From contig CAIQWC010000007.1 in the NCBI GenBank assembly GCA_903875425.1, positions 1 through 53,871 of the forward strand: a DNA stretch of 53,871 nt. Reading direction: 5' to 3'. Numbering within the stretch: the stretch's first letter is position 1; each line of letters begins with the position of its first letter. The position numbers and the translations under genes are program-made. The stretch comes from an uncultured Actinomycetes bacterium (lineage in GTDB: Bacteria; Actinomycetota; Acidimicrobiia; Acidimicrobiales; RAAP-2). The notes beneath the pieces are model-generated. The model had not been told where the DNA came from. It ran no database searches and saw nothing but the letters and a program-made list of their open reading frames with translations. Shown piece after piece: positions 25,007 to 33,801 of this stretch.

Positions 25007-26461
25007 TCAGACCCCCGGAAGTGAACGTTGCAGTTGGAGCGATTCAGCCTTAGCGACGACATGTTTCGAAGTTGGCGAATCAAGAGGCACCTTCGTTGGG
25101 TAGTTTCCGGTCAAGCAAGCATCACAGAAACCCCCCGCTTCGCCAATAGCCTCGCGTAAGTTCTCGATCGATATAAAGGCCAGCGAATCGCAGGCAATAA
25201 ATTCGATGATCTCATCAATGGACTTCGTGGCGGCAAGTAGATCTCCACGATGCGGTGTATCAATGCCATAAAAACAAGGCCACTGAAAGGGTGGTGACGA
25301 GATACGCAGGTGTACTTCGGCGGCTCCAGCTTCGCGAAGCATCCCGACCAGTGCTCTCGTAGTGGTCCCGCGCACGATGGAATCATCCACCACGATGATG
25401 CGTTTCCCGAGAATATTCTCGCGAAGAGGATTGAGTTTTCGCTTCACCGCACGCTCTCGAGCTTGCTGATCAGGGGCAATGAAGGTTCTCGCAATGTAGC
25501 GATTCTTTACGAGGCCATGACCAAAGGGTATGCCCGACGCTAGAGCGAATCCTTCAGCGGCCGGAACCCCTGAGTCGGGTACGCCCATAACCAAGTCAGC
25601 GTCGACGGGCGCTTGCGCTGCGAGCAGTTGACCCATGCGACGACGCGCGCCGTGAACTTCGCGACCGTGAAGGTAGGTATCAGGGCGAGCGAAATAGACG
25701 TATTCAAAAATACAAAGCTTCTCTTCGGCTTCGCCGGCAGCAACGTAGCGTTCCGAACGGATCCCATCAGCATTAATGGTGACAATCTCACCAGGCGCTA
25801 TCTCGCGCAGAAAGCTTGCACCAATAATGTCAAGCGCCGGAGACTCAGAAGCGACCGCCCAACCGCTGGGGTTCTCGGGATCACCAAGCACACCCACGCA
25901 GAGGGGGCGAAAACCATGGGGATCACGCACCGCATAAATATGACCGCGATCAATCAAGGTCAAACTGAACGCTCCCTCCACAGAGGGCAGCGTTGTTCGC
26001 ATCGCTTGGACAAGACCGTCTTCTTCGGATGCGCGCCAGTTACTCGCAATGAGCTCTGCCAGCACATCTGAGTCCGTGAGCGCCATACCAGGAAGCATCC
26101 CGGCCTGAGCAACGAGATCCTCGGTATTCGTGAGATTACCGTTATGAGCAAGAGCAAAGCCTGCTTCGCCAACGCTGCGATATACCGGCTGAGCCGATTC
26201 CCAGCCCGTTGATCCCGCCGTCGAGTAGCGCGTGTGCCCAATGGCATGGGTGCCAGAGAGGCCTTGAAGCGAACGCTCACTAAAGACTGAAGCCACCAAG
26301 CCAGTGTCTTTGAGAACGGTGATGGAGTTCTCGTCGGATACGGCCATACCAGCCGATTCTTGCCCGCGATGTTGTAGGGCGAACATGCCGTCAAAGGTCA
26401 GGTGAGCCACACGCTGGCCAGGAGCCCAAATACCGAAGACGCCACAGGCTTCTTTCAGCAC
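25007..26461 (-). CDS. purF: Amidophosphoribosyltransferase
   Basis: The 484-residue enzyme starts de novo purine synthesis by making phosphoribosylamine from PRPP and glutamine. The N-terminal MLKEACGVFGIW gives a short propeptide to be removed, exposing catalytic Cys6 (Ntn hydrolase). The PRPP loop is RIIVVDDSIVRGTTTRAL near residue 352. Cys residues at CIFEYV, PFQWPCFYG and CDACLTGNYP match the 4Fe-4S ligands of the Bacillus-type enzyme. The GTG start sits 132 bases from the divergent PHP gene. Confidence 0.95.
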   Translation of the reverse strand: MLKEACGVFGIWAPGQRVAHLTFDGMFALQHRGQESAGMAVSDENSITVLKDTGLVASVFSERSLQGLSGTHAIGHTRYSTAGSTGWESAQPVYRSVGEAGFALAHNGNLTNTEDLVAQAGMLPGMALTDSDVLAELIASNWRASEEDGLVQAMRTTLPSVEGAFSLTLIDRGHIYAVRDPHGFRPLCVGVLGDPENPSGWAVASESPALDIIGASFLREIAPGEIVTINADGIRSERYVAAGEAEEKLCIFEYVYFARPDTYLHGREVHGARRRMGQLLAAQAPVDADLVMGVPDSGVPAAEGFALASGIPFGHGLVKNRYIARTFIAPDQQARERAVKRKLNPLRENILGKRIIVVDDSIVRGTTTRALVGMLREAGAAEVHLRISSPPFQWPCFYGIDTPHRGDLLAATKSIDEIIEFIACDSLAFISIENLREAIGEAGGFCDACLTGNYPTKVPLDSPTSKHVVAKAESLQLQRSLPGV

Positions 26462-26589
26462 GGCAACGACCTGTAGGTAGTTCTCAGCCCATGAAATAGG
26501 TCACGAGCGAACTTTTGGTGGGCATTCATCGCCCTATAAGAATCGCACATCTAGCGGGGGCCCTGCACGAAGTGATTACAACCTCCCGG

Positions 26590-26602
26590 TAGGTTGGCTC
26601 TC
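26590..26602 (+). promoter_or_regulatory. Leaderless -10 element of the PHP-domain gene
   Basis: TAGGTT (26590-26595) lies seven bases before the GTG at 26603. It decides the start in favour of this GTG over the TTG at 26594. Confidence 0.5.
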
Positions 26603-27553
26603 GTGATTGATCTCCATATGCACTCGAATCGCTCAGACGGTACCGATAGTCCGGTAAAGCTTGCGAAGTTAGCCATATCTGCGGGGCTTTCGGCGGCCTC
26701 GCTGACTGATCACGACACCATTGAGGGTTACGCCGAATTCGCCGCAGCCTTGGCTGGAACAGCCGTGGAGCCAATCTGCGGCTGTGAAATCTCATGCAAA
26801 GATCCCCGGACCGGAACGTCAGTCCACGTCTTGTGTTACTTCATCCCTGAGGGCGACTCCCCGTTTGCCACCATGCTCGACGCCATGAAAATTAAGCGAG
26901 CAGGAAGAAACCTCGCCCTCCTCACCAAACTCCAAGAACTCGGATATGACCGGCTCAAGGCCTCCACTATTGAGGCCATTGCCGAAAAATCGCTCGAGAA
27001 GGCCGGCCGTCCTCACTTTGCCCAGGCACTCATCGAGGCATATTCGGTCGCCGATCCTGCGAGCCCCCGCGATGGACTTCCCCGTTATTTCACCGAGGTG
27101 GGAAACGTTTTTAGCGCTTTGCTCGGTGAAAACCAGGCGGCCTACATTCCCAAGGCCACCACCACGCCCGCGGAGGCCAGCGAGGCGGCCCACAGGTCTG
27201 GTGCGCTGACGGTCTTAGCCCACCCCATCATTTCCTATTGCCCCTGGGACCCCAACCAGCCTCTCGATATTGAGGCCCAACGAGCGCTCCTCGAGCCGGC
27301 GCTCGCTGATGCCGTGGCTGCTGGGATCAGCGGTGCTGAGGCTTACTATTCACGCCACAGCCCCGAGCAAACCGCCATGATGCTAGAACTCTGTCAGCGC
27401 TTTGGCCTCATCGCCACCGGCGGGAGTGACTACCACGGACGCAACAAACCCGATCTTTCACTCGGCCGCGGTGTCAGCGCCAAGCGCGGCACCACGAGCG
27501 AGCTTCGAGTGCCCGATTCAGCACTCGAAGCCCTCTACGCAGCCCGACCTTAA
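26603..27553 (+). CDS. PHP-domain metal-dependent phosphoesterase
   Basis: The 316-residue protein carries the four PHP metal-binding motifs: DLHMHSNRSDGTDSP at the start, SLTDHDTIEGYAEF near residue 35, a middle His in LTVLAHPIISY near residue 209, and the late GGSDYHGRN near residue 273. Relatives include RNase AM and 3',5'-nucleotide phosphatases, which degrade short RNA or nucleotides. The neighbouring purine genes fit, but the substrate is not fixed by sequence. Its stop shares TTAA with the convergent NCS1 gene. Confidence 0.85.
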   Translation: MIDLHMHSNRSDGTDSPVKLAKLAISAGLSAASLTDHDTIEGYAEFAAALAGTAVEPICGCEISCKDPRTGTSVHVLCYFIPEGDSPFATMLDAMKIKRAGRNLALLTKLQELGYDRLKASTIEAIAEKSLEKAGRPHFAQALIEAYSVADPASPRDGLPRYFTEVGNVFSALLGENQAAYIPKATTTPAEASEAAHRSGALTVLAHPIISYCPWDPNQPLDIEAQRALLEPALADAVAAGISGAEAYYSRHSPEQTAMMLELCQRFGLIATGGSDYHGRNKPDLSLGRGVSAKRGTTSELRVPDSALEALYAARP

Positions 27554-28968
27554 GCCTCGTTTACTTCCCCACGCACCTTGGTGCGGGCCAACACGAAGTA
27601 CACGAGACCACCGACGATGATGCCCATAAAGAAACTGAAGTCCGAGCCTTGGGTGCGACTCGATAGAGGACCAACGAAGGCCGGCGATGACAGCCATAGA
27701 CAGGCCGCTGCCATGCCAGCGATTTGTGCAATCACACCGGCAAGATTAAAACCACCGCTTCCCCAGTAACGACTCGTCTTGGTCGTATTGAGCAAGGAGG
27801 CGGCATCGTAGGTACCGCGACGCATCAGCCAGTCAACGCCGTAGACACCTAGCCATGGGGCGAGGAAGGCAATGAGCAACGACAAGAAGTTGGAGTAAAG
27901 GTGATTGAAGTTAGAACTGAAAATAGTGATGCCACCAATGGTGGTGGCGATCACGAGGTCAACCAACACGCAGTGCCAACGCTTGAGTTTCAAGCCAATC
28001 GCCTGAAGGGTTAGGCCCGATGAATACAAGTTGGTGGTGTTCGCACCTAACAAGGTAAGAATTGCCATGATCAGGTACGGAACCACTACCCAACCCGGCA
28101 ACGCGGACGGTAAGCCCGAGATAGGGTCAGACGCGTTTTTCACAATGGAAGCAATGGCTGCGCCCAAGATTTCTAGAAGTACGGCTGGGATCATGCCACC
28201 CATGGACGCTGACCAAAAGATCTTCTTAGGGCTCGCGTCGGCGGGAAGATAGCGCGAGTAGTCGCTACCCGTGTTGGCCCACGAGAGTCCGCCGCCAGAG
28301 ATAACGAGTGCGAGAGCAACCATAAACATCGCCCAACCAGATCCATGCGAAATCGATCCCACCTGTACCTTGCCCACCACCATGATGGCCATGATGATGA
28401 AGAGAGGAACGAGAAGGTAACTGAGGTAACGCTGCACCCTCATAATGGTTTCGTGACCCAAAACCGGTAAGAAACTCTGTACCACCATGGCGACCAGTAA
28501 GAGCACCACCTTGATGGCAGTTCCAGGATTATGGACCCCCGCTTCATGCAAGAGAGCGAGGCCAGCGAGCACCATCAATGCAATACCAGAAGCTTCAAAA
28601 CCAACACAGGTAATCCAGTTGAAGATAGAGAAGGAGCGACCACCATTAGGCCCGTAGGCCGCGCGACTAATCGTGAAGGTCGACGTTCCCGTCTTGGGAC
28701 CTTGCAAACTCGTAAGGCCGACACCGAAGAAAATGAGGTTACCGATTAACGCACACAGAATCGCTTGGCCAAATGAAAGCCCAAAGAAAATTAAGAGTGC
28801 GCCATTGACCGGGTAGAAGATGTTGAGGTTTGACCCCATCCACATCCAAAACAAGTCTGTTGGCTTACCGTGTCGCTCCTCGCTACTGATGAGATCAATG
28901 CCGTGGGTCTCAATGGCCCCAAACGCATCACCTCCGCGAACCGATGCTCCTTCAATACTGGCTGTCAT
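27550..28968 (-). CDS. NCS1-family nucleobase/vitamin-precursor transporter
   Basis: The 472-residue membrane protein has about twelve helices. The N-terminal GIDLISSEERHGKPTDLF is typical of NCS1 purine-cytosine permeases, followed by WMGSNLNIFYPVNGALL. NCS1 carriers import cytosine, hypoxanthine, allantoin, hydroxymethylpyrimidine or similar compounds with cations. AAAGGAG precedes the ATG. The 5-formyl-THF cyclo-ligase-like gene ends 39 bases upstream, so the two are probably one operon. The substrate is unknown; see the finding on a possible thiamin-salvage link. Confidence 0.85.
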   Translation of the reverse strand: MTASIEGASVRGGDAFGAIETHGIDLISSEERHGKPTDLFWMWMGSNLNIFYPVNGALLIFFGLSFGQAILCALIGNLIFFGVGLTSLQGPKTGTSTFTISRAAYGPNGGRSFSIFNWITCVGFEASGIALMVLAGLALLHEAGVHNPGTAIKVVLLLVAMVVQSFLPVLGHETIMRVQRYLSYLLVPLFIIMAIMVVGKVQVGSISHGSGWAMFMVALALVISGGGLSWANTGSDYSRYLPADASPKKIFWSASMGGMIPAVLLEILGAAIASIVKNASDPISGLPSALPGWVVVPYLIMAILTLLGANTTNLYSSGLTLQAIGLKLKRWHCVLVDLVIATTIGGITIFSSNFNHLYSNFLSLLIAFLAPWLGVYGVDWLMRRGTYDAASLLNTTKTSRYWGSGGFNLAGVIAQIAGMAAACLWLSSPAFVGPLSSRTQGSDFSFFMGIIVGGLVYFVLARTKVRGEVNEA

Positions 28969-29007
28969 AGTTTGGACTCTCCTTTACTTAATTTTCACGA
29001 TCGGTGC

Positions 29008-29748
29008 TTAGCTGCGCCCCTGCATGATTCGTAGCTCTTCAATCGGTGGCATATGTTCAAACTCGGTACCGGGAATCAGGTCCCAAAAAATTCGGCCCGG
29101 GCCACGGACAGGATCAACAACGTGGATGCTCTGAGTCGGCGTAACAATCCAGTCAACGCCGACATCATGAGGACTCGCTTCCACGTCAAGATCGACAATT
29201 TGTTCATCGTGGACAATATCCACAATTTCACTACTCTCATCCATGACGCCAAGTTCGCTAAACAGAGCACATTCAACGTCGAAGAAGCCGTGACCTTTTC
29301 CGACGCGTAAACCCTGTCTCGTCACGGCAGATCCTCCCGTAATCAGTAAGCCAAGGTGACCCAAGGTCTTGATGTCGGCCAGGGTAACTGCTCGAGCATG
29401 TCGATCCATGCCGTCCAAGGTGGCGGCATAGGAAATCTCCTCCTTGGCAACTGCCTTGGCTTCTAAGAGAAGAAAGCCCCGCCGAATCCCATAGGTGGTC
29501 ATCAAGAAGGCCTTGCCATCTTCCATGGCTGCTCTACGAACTAATTCTGTCGAATTATCGGGAGTAATAAATAGCAACGACGAACGTTTCCAAGCATCGA
29601 GCTCGCGGAGTCGATCTGCCGCAGCATCAGAACCTTCAAAATCGGCGATAAAAGAAGAGAAGTCCCAGTGGAATCGAGAATCAGGTTTGCCGACGCGAAG
29701 CAGGGCAGTCCACACTTGTTCACGGACCACTTGTTGTACATCGACCAC
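29008..29748 (-). CDS. 5-formyltetrahydrofolate cyclo-ligase-like protein (COG0212 side branch)
   Basis: The 246-residue protein has an N-terminal Arg/Lys region, then SLLFITPDNSTELVRRAA and the family glycine-rich segment. The true enzyme has a phrase like 'GKGGGYYD', but this protein has VGKGHGFFDVECALFSELG, closer to the cyclo-ligase-like (5-FCLL) subgroup, whose members are linked to thiamin metabolism in some bacteria. An AGGAG site eight bases before the GTG start fits. It precedes the NCS1 transporter gene. Folate enzyme activity is therefore doubtful. Confidence 0.75.
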   Translation of the reverse strand: MVDVQQVVREQVWTALLRVGKPDSRFHWDFSSFIADFEGSDAAADRLRELDAWKRSSLLFITPDNSTELVRRAAMEDGKAFLMTTYGIRRGFLLLEAKAVAKEEISYAATLDGMDRHARAVTLADIKTLGHLGLLITGGSAVTRQGLRVGKGHGFFDVECALFSELGVMDESSEIVDIVHDEQIVDLDVEASPHDVGVDWIVTPTQSIHVVDPVRGPGRIFWDLIPGTEFEHMPPIEELRIMQGRS

Positions 29749-29858
29749 GCGGGTCTCCTACCCCTTAGCAACACTCCTGAGAGATTTTGAACCAAAATTT
29801 ACCCAAAGCGAGGGATCGTTCGTGAACAACACATTAAGCCTGTTCGAGATAGCCACCC

Positions 29859-32132
29859 CTAGGCGTCAAGCAACTCAGCGACCGTCTTGTCGCGCCGGTC
29901 CTGAAGGCGCGAAACGGCGATGGAAGCAAAGCCCTCGATAACTAGATCAAGCCCGCCGGTCCTTCCGATAACCTCAGCGCTCACGCCAGCCTGCTTGGCC
30001 AATGCGCGCAGCCCCGCACTGTCTGGCGTGGTGACGATAAATCTCCCTGGCCGCTCTGAGAAGAGTTCTGCAACCGACTCAAGGCCAGCGACCGAAGCGC
30101 CGATGCCACTCTGAGCCGCAGACTCCGCTAGCGCAACAGCTATACCGCCGCCGCCCACATCGTGCACAGAATCAAGCAGTGACGCGTTACCCGCAGCGGC
30201 ATCAGAAACCAGTCCCGCTACGAATTCGCAGCTTGTTTGAAGGTCAGCAAAGTCAACGCTGAAGAGTGCACCGCCTCGGCGAGCCATCACATCAACGGCT
30301 ACACGACTACCGGCAAGGCTGTGCGGCCTATCGCCAGACTCTCGCCGGGTACCCAGGATAACGACGTCGCAATTATCACTCCAGCTAAGTGACGGAGGCA
30401 CGCAAACCAGAGTTTCTACAAGGCCCAAGGTGCCAATGACCGGTGTCGGGTCAATATCGATGCCACCTGATTCGTTGTAGAGACTGACGTTCCCTCCGAT
30501 AACTGGCAGCGACAAAGCATTACAGGCTTCGCTCATTCCATCGATGGCTTCAGAGAGCTGCCACATAACCTCAGGATGTTCGGGGTTGCCAAAGTTCAAA
30601 CAGTTCACTACTGCCTTGGCCGTCGCACCCACCGTGGCAACGTTGGCCACGCCTTCGGCCACCGTGGCGGCGGTTCCTGCACGCGGATCCAAGGCACACC
30701 AGCGAGGATTCGAATCCGTCGACAGCGCCATACCTCGTTTCGAAACCGGTAGCCCAGGTCCGGCAAGACGAAGCAGCGCCGCATCTGCGCCGGGACCAAT
30801 CACCGTGTTCAAGAACAACTGATGGTCGTACTGGCTATAGACGGCACGTGCGCCAACGACGAGTTGCTCGATAGCGGCTGCTACGTCAAGAGACACTGCG
30901 TCATCGGTGGGGTCATCAGCAATCGTGGCGTCGAGGTTCGCAGGGCGAGCTTTTGGTCGGTCATAGAGCGGTGCATCATCGGCGAGTGACGACGCTGGAA
31001 CCTCAGCGAGAATCGCACCATCGAAACCATCACGAATACGCAGGCGACCAACGGGCTCACCGTTGGCGTCAAAATCGGGTTCCGTAACATGTCCAATGAC
31101 TGCAGCACGGACTTCCCAGCGCGAACAAAGGGCAGTGACCTGGTCAAGGTTCTCAGGCGTAATAATCGCCAACATTCGCTCTTGTGATTCTGAAGTCATG
31201 ACTTCCCATGGCTCCATCCCGGGTTCGCGACGCGGTATGGCGTTGACGTCAACGTCCATTCCAACACGCCCACGAGCAGCAGTTTCCGACGTTGCGCAGG
31301 CCAATCCTGCGCCACCTAGGTCTTGGATGCCAACCACTAAACCTTCGTCAAGGAGGGCAAGGCACGCCTCGATCAGACGCTTCTCTTCGTAAGGGTCTCC
31401 GACTTGGACACTTGGCCGCTTCGCGTCATCGAGACTCTCGGCACCGTCGGATCCTTCAAAACCAGCAGACGCGAGGACAGAAACGCCACCGATTCCATCG
31501 CGACCTGTTGAAGAACCCAACAATACGGCGAGATTCCCCGGTCCAGAAGCGATGCCCAACACGAGACGCTCTTTGGGGAGCGCCCCAACACAGAGCACGT
31601 TAACGAGTGGATTGCTTTGGTAGCAGCGATCAAAGGTCAGCTCACCGCCAACGGTGGGAACGCCGACGGAGTTGCCATATCCCGAGATACCAGACACGAC
31701 ACCGTCGAGAAGCCACTGCTGACGGGCGTCTTCAGGATCACCAAAGAACAAAGGGTCCATCACCGCGAGCGGACGAGCTCCCATCGTGAAGATGTCACGC
31801 AAGATGCCGCCAACGCCCGTGGCCGCGCCTTGGTAGGGCTCGATGGCAGAAGGGTGGTTATGGCTCTCGATCCGGATCGCGATGGCGATGTTGTCGCCGG
31901 CGTCGATGACTCCAGCGTTCTCTCCGGGCCCCACGAGTACGTGGGGCCCCTTCGTAGGAAGACGCTTCAGGTGAATACGCGAGGATTTATAAGAACAGTG
32001 CTCAGACCACATGACTCCATAGAGCGAAAGTTCGAGAAGGTTGGGTTCACGGCCCAAAACCCCTACGATTTCCTCGTACTCAGCGTCACTTAGCCCGAGC
32101 GCGCGGTGGACGGGCTCAAGGTTTGACATCAC
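29859..32132 (-). CDS. purL: Phosphoribosylformylglycinamidine synthase, small PurL subunit
   Basis: The 757-residue ATP-dependent subunit converts FGAR to FGAM with PurQ and PurS. The N-terminus has the catalytic SEHCSYKSSRIHLKRLP segment, then IRIESHNHPSAIEPYQGAATG, GGVLRD-like 'GGILRDIFTMGARP' and, late, SVHDVGGGGIAVALAE. Size (about 750) fits the PurSQL complex rather than the single-chain enzyme. I choose the GTG at 32132, because TAGGTT lies six bases upstream (leaderless); an ATG follows immediately. purQ, purS and the rest of the operon are separated from it by the basic-protein gene. Confidence 0.95.
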   Translation of the reverse strand: MMSNLEPVHRALGLSDAEYEEIVGVLGREPNLLELSLYGVMWSEHCSYKSSRIHLKRLPTKGPHVLVGPGENAGVIDAGDNIAIAIRIESHNHPSAIEPYQGAATGVGGILRDIFTMGARPLAVMDPLFFGDPEDARQQWLLDGVVSGISGYGNSVGVPTVGGELTFDRCYQSNPLVNVLCVGALPKERLVLGIASGPGNLAVLLGSSTGRDGIGGVSVLASAGFEGSDGAESLDDAKRPSVQVGDPYEEKRLIEACLALLDEGLVVGIQDLGGAGLACATSETAARGRVGMDVDVNAIPRREPGMEPWEVMTSESQERMLAIITPENLDQVTALCSRWEVRAAVIGHVTEPDFDANGEPVGRLRIRDGFDGAILAEVPASSLADDAPLYDRPKARPANLDATIADDPTDDAVSLDVAAAIEQLVVGARAVYSQYDHQLFLNTVIGPGADAALLRLAGPGLPVSKRGMALSTDSNPRWCALDPRAGTAATVAEGVANVATVGATAKAVVNCLNFGNPEHPEVMWQLSEAIDGMSEACNALSLPVIGGNVSLYNESGGIDIDPTPVIGTLGLVETLVCVPPSLSWSDNCDVVILGTRRESGDRPHSLAGSRVAVDVMARRGGALFSVDFADLQTSCEFVAGLVSDAAAGNASLLDSVHDVGGGGIAVALAESAAQSGIGASVAGLESVAELFSERPGRFIVTTPDSAGLRALAKQAGVSAEVIGRTGGLDLVIEGFASIAVSRLQDRRDKTVAELLDA

Positions 32133-32457
32133 CTAGAGAACCTAGTTGCTGACTGCATTGAGCGTGATCCTTGCGACCGATGTGCTAGTGGGGACATCGA
32201 ACGACAGCGACACGCGGTACCCCTCGGGAAATAATTAATCTTTGGTAAGTAAATTTTCACTATGACCCATTTTTTATCATAGATTTGATTTATTAAAATA
32301 GTCTTATTAGGCCCCATCTGTTCGTAATAAGTGCTATCCGGTGAAAAATATGATCAAAAATGTTGTAGAAAATGCAAAAAAATATGTTAATGATTGAATC
32401 AAAAGTGATCTATTCTATAAAAAGATCGATTACCCAGAGAGCGATGAAAGGCACGTA
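32133..32457 (+). promoter_or_regulatory. AT-rich intergenic region with promoter of the basic-protein gene
   Basis: The 325-base spacer contains the purL -10 element (32139-32144, reverse strand) and a marked AT-rich tract (about 32220-32430) unlike the rest of the window. A good promoter for the 32458 gene is TTGAAT (32394-32399), 16 bases, then TATAAA (32416-32421). A GAAAGG ribosome-binding site lies near 32445-32451. I see no other gene here. The tract could also bind a nucleoid protein. Confidence 0.55.
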
Positions 32458-32874
32458 ATGGCGGCAGCAAAGACTCCCATGTCCACCACGCACAAAGATG
32501 CGCTGGCCCAAGGCCGGCGCGAAGGCGCTGCCGTGCGCCGATACCTAGAAGCTCTTTCAGCCAACAAGGGTAAGCGTGGAAGGAAGCGCACCCCCGATTC
32601 GATCCAACGTCGCATCAAGGCCATCGATGGCGAGATCAACACCGCTAACGCGCTCGACGCTCTCTTGCTCCGTCAAGAGAGAAAAGACCTCGACGCCGAA
32701 CTCACGCGCTTAACGAACAAGGTTGACCTCAAGGCCCTGGAAAAGAACTTCATTTCCGCGGCGGCCGCATACGGCGCTCGTAAGGGGATCACGTACGCTA
32801 CGTGGCGCGAAGTTGGTGTGGAACCTTCCGTATTGGCAAAAGCTGGCATTAAGAGACAAAACGCTCGAAGCTAG
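32458..32874 (+). CDS. Conserved basic actinobacterial protein of unknown function
   Basis: The 138-residue protein is highly basic. After KDALAQGRREGAAVRRYLEA comes an Arg/Lys tract ANKGKRGRKRTPDSIQRRI, then a Glu/Leu-rich predicted coiled coil about residues 58-85 (EINTANALDALLLRQERKDL). The C-terminal part has ISAAAAYGARKGITYATWREVGV. This pattern (basic hook, coiled coil, GITYATWREVGV-like end) recurs in actinobacterial proteins with no assigned function. The basic tract suggests nucleic-acid binding. It is on the plus strand between purQ and purL with its own AT-rich promoter, and its stop abuts the purQ stop. Confidence 0.7.
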   Translation: MAAAKTPMSTTHKDALAQGRREGAAVRRYLEALSANKGKRGRKRTPDSIQRRIKAIDGEINTANALDALLLRQERKDLDAELTRLTNKVDLKALEKNFISAAAAYGARKGITYATWREVGVEPSVLAKAGIKRQNARS

Positions 32875-33549
32875 TTAGGTAGTCGCCATCGCCGAAGTAA
32901 TCAGTGAGCGCAGTAAGACGATTCCGTCTACCGATCCCAGTAATGCTGATGATGCACGCTCGGGGTGCGGCATGAGACCCACCACGTTACCCATTTCGTT
33001 TGCGATACCAGCGATGTCATCGATAGATCCATTGGGATTGTCCACGTAGCGAAGCACAATACGGTCTTGCTCTCGCAAGATACGAAGTGTATCGATGTCG
33101 CAGGTGTACGAACCAGAAAAGTGATTGATCGGAATGCTCAGTAACTCCCCTACGGTCGCCTGTGACGTCAACACTGACGACGTCGAGGTGACCCGTAGCT
33201 GCGAGTCTTGACACAGAAAGCGAAGTCCCCTGTTTTTTTGAAGGGCACCAGGTAAAAGACCAGATTCACACAGAACCTGGAACCCATTACAAATTCCTAC
33301 TACCGGCCCTCCGCGGCGAGCGAAATCCTCAATCGCTCCCATCACCGGGCTAAAACGGGCAATTGCGCCGGGGCGCAAATAGTCACCGTGGGCAAAGCCA
33401 CCAGCAATAACGAGTGCATCAAGTCCGCTGAATGAACGCTGGTCATGGAAGAGCAGTTCGGCTCTAACGCCGAGCGATTCAAGCGCAAGTACTGCGTCAT
33501 GTTCACAGTTCGTTCCGGGATAGACGACGACGCCAATGGTGGCAGCCAC
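32875..33549 (-). CDS. purQ: Phosphoribosylformylglycinamidine synthase glutaminase subunit
   Basis: The 224-residue class I glutamine amidotransferase supplies ammonia to PurL. The nucleophile is in GICNGFQVLCESGLL near residue 86, and the catalytic His-Glu pair is in LMPHPERASSALLG near residue 195. The N-terminal VYPGTNCEHDAVLALESLG is typical. The GTG start directly follows the purS stop. It is the last gene of the purA-D-B-C-S-Q operon. Confidence 0.95.
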   Translation of the reverse strand: MAATIGVVVYPGTNCEHDAVLALESLGVRAELLFHDQRSFSGLDALVIAGGFAHGDYLRPGAIARFSPVMGAIEDFARRGGPVVGICNGFQVLCESGLLPGALQKNRGLRFLCQDSQLRVTSTSSVLTSQATVGELLSIPINHFSGSYTCDIDTLRILREQDRIVLRYVDNPNGSIDDIAGIANEMGNVVGLMPHPERASSALLGSVDGIVLLRSLITSAMATT

Positions 33550-33801
33550 TTAGGCCTCCGTAATGTGGATGACCGCTTCTTCGATCACCGTGTTAGCTAA
33601 GAGACGGTCCGCCAGTGAAGCGGCTAAAGACTCAGCGGCATGGAGGTCTTTAGCATCGAGCTCGACGCTAAAGCGCTTGCCGACACGCACGGCGTGCACA
33701 CTGTCGAAACCAAGGGCTGGTAAGGCTTTAGCAATCGTCGCTCCCTCAGGATCAGCAATGCCAGGGCGCAGTGTTACGTCAACGTGGGCTAGGTATCTCA
33801 C
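33550..33801 (-). CDS. purS: Phosphoribosylformylglycinamidine synthase PurS subunit
   Basis: The 83-residue protein bridges PurQ and PurL in the FGAM synthetase complex. It has the family pattern ADVTLRPGIADPEGATIAKAL-like start (here DVTLRPGIADPEGATIAKAL) and MIEEAVIHITEA-like end. Its GTG overlaps the purC stop (GTGA), and its stop abuts the purQ start, so the three are coupled. Length fits. Confidence 0.93.
   Translation of the reverse strand: MRYLAHVDVTLRPGIADPEGATIAKALPALGFDSVHAVRVGKRFSVELDAKDLHAAESLAASLADRLLANTVIEEAVIHITEA

Noticed and set aside
29749-29858. TPP riboswitch before the cyclo-ligase-like gene
   Set aside because: A CTGAGA-like fragment is present on one strand but the other conserved thi-box parts are missing.
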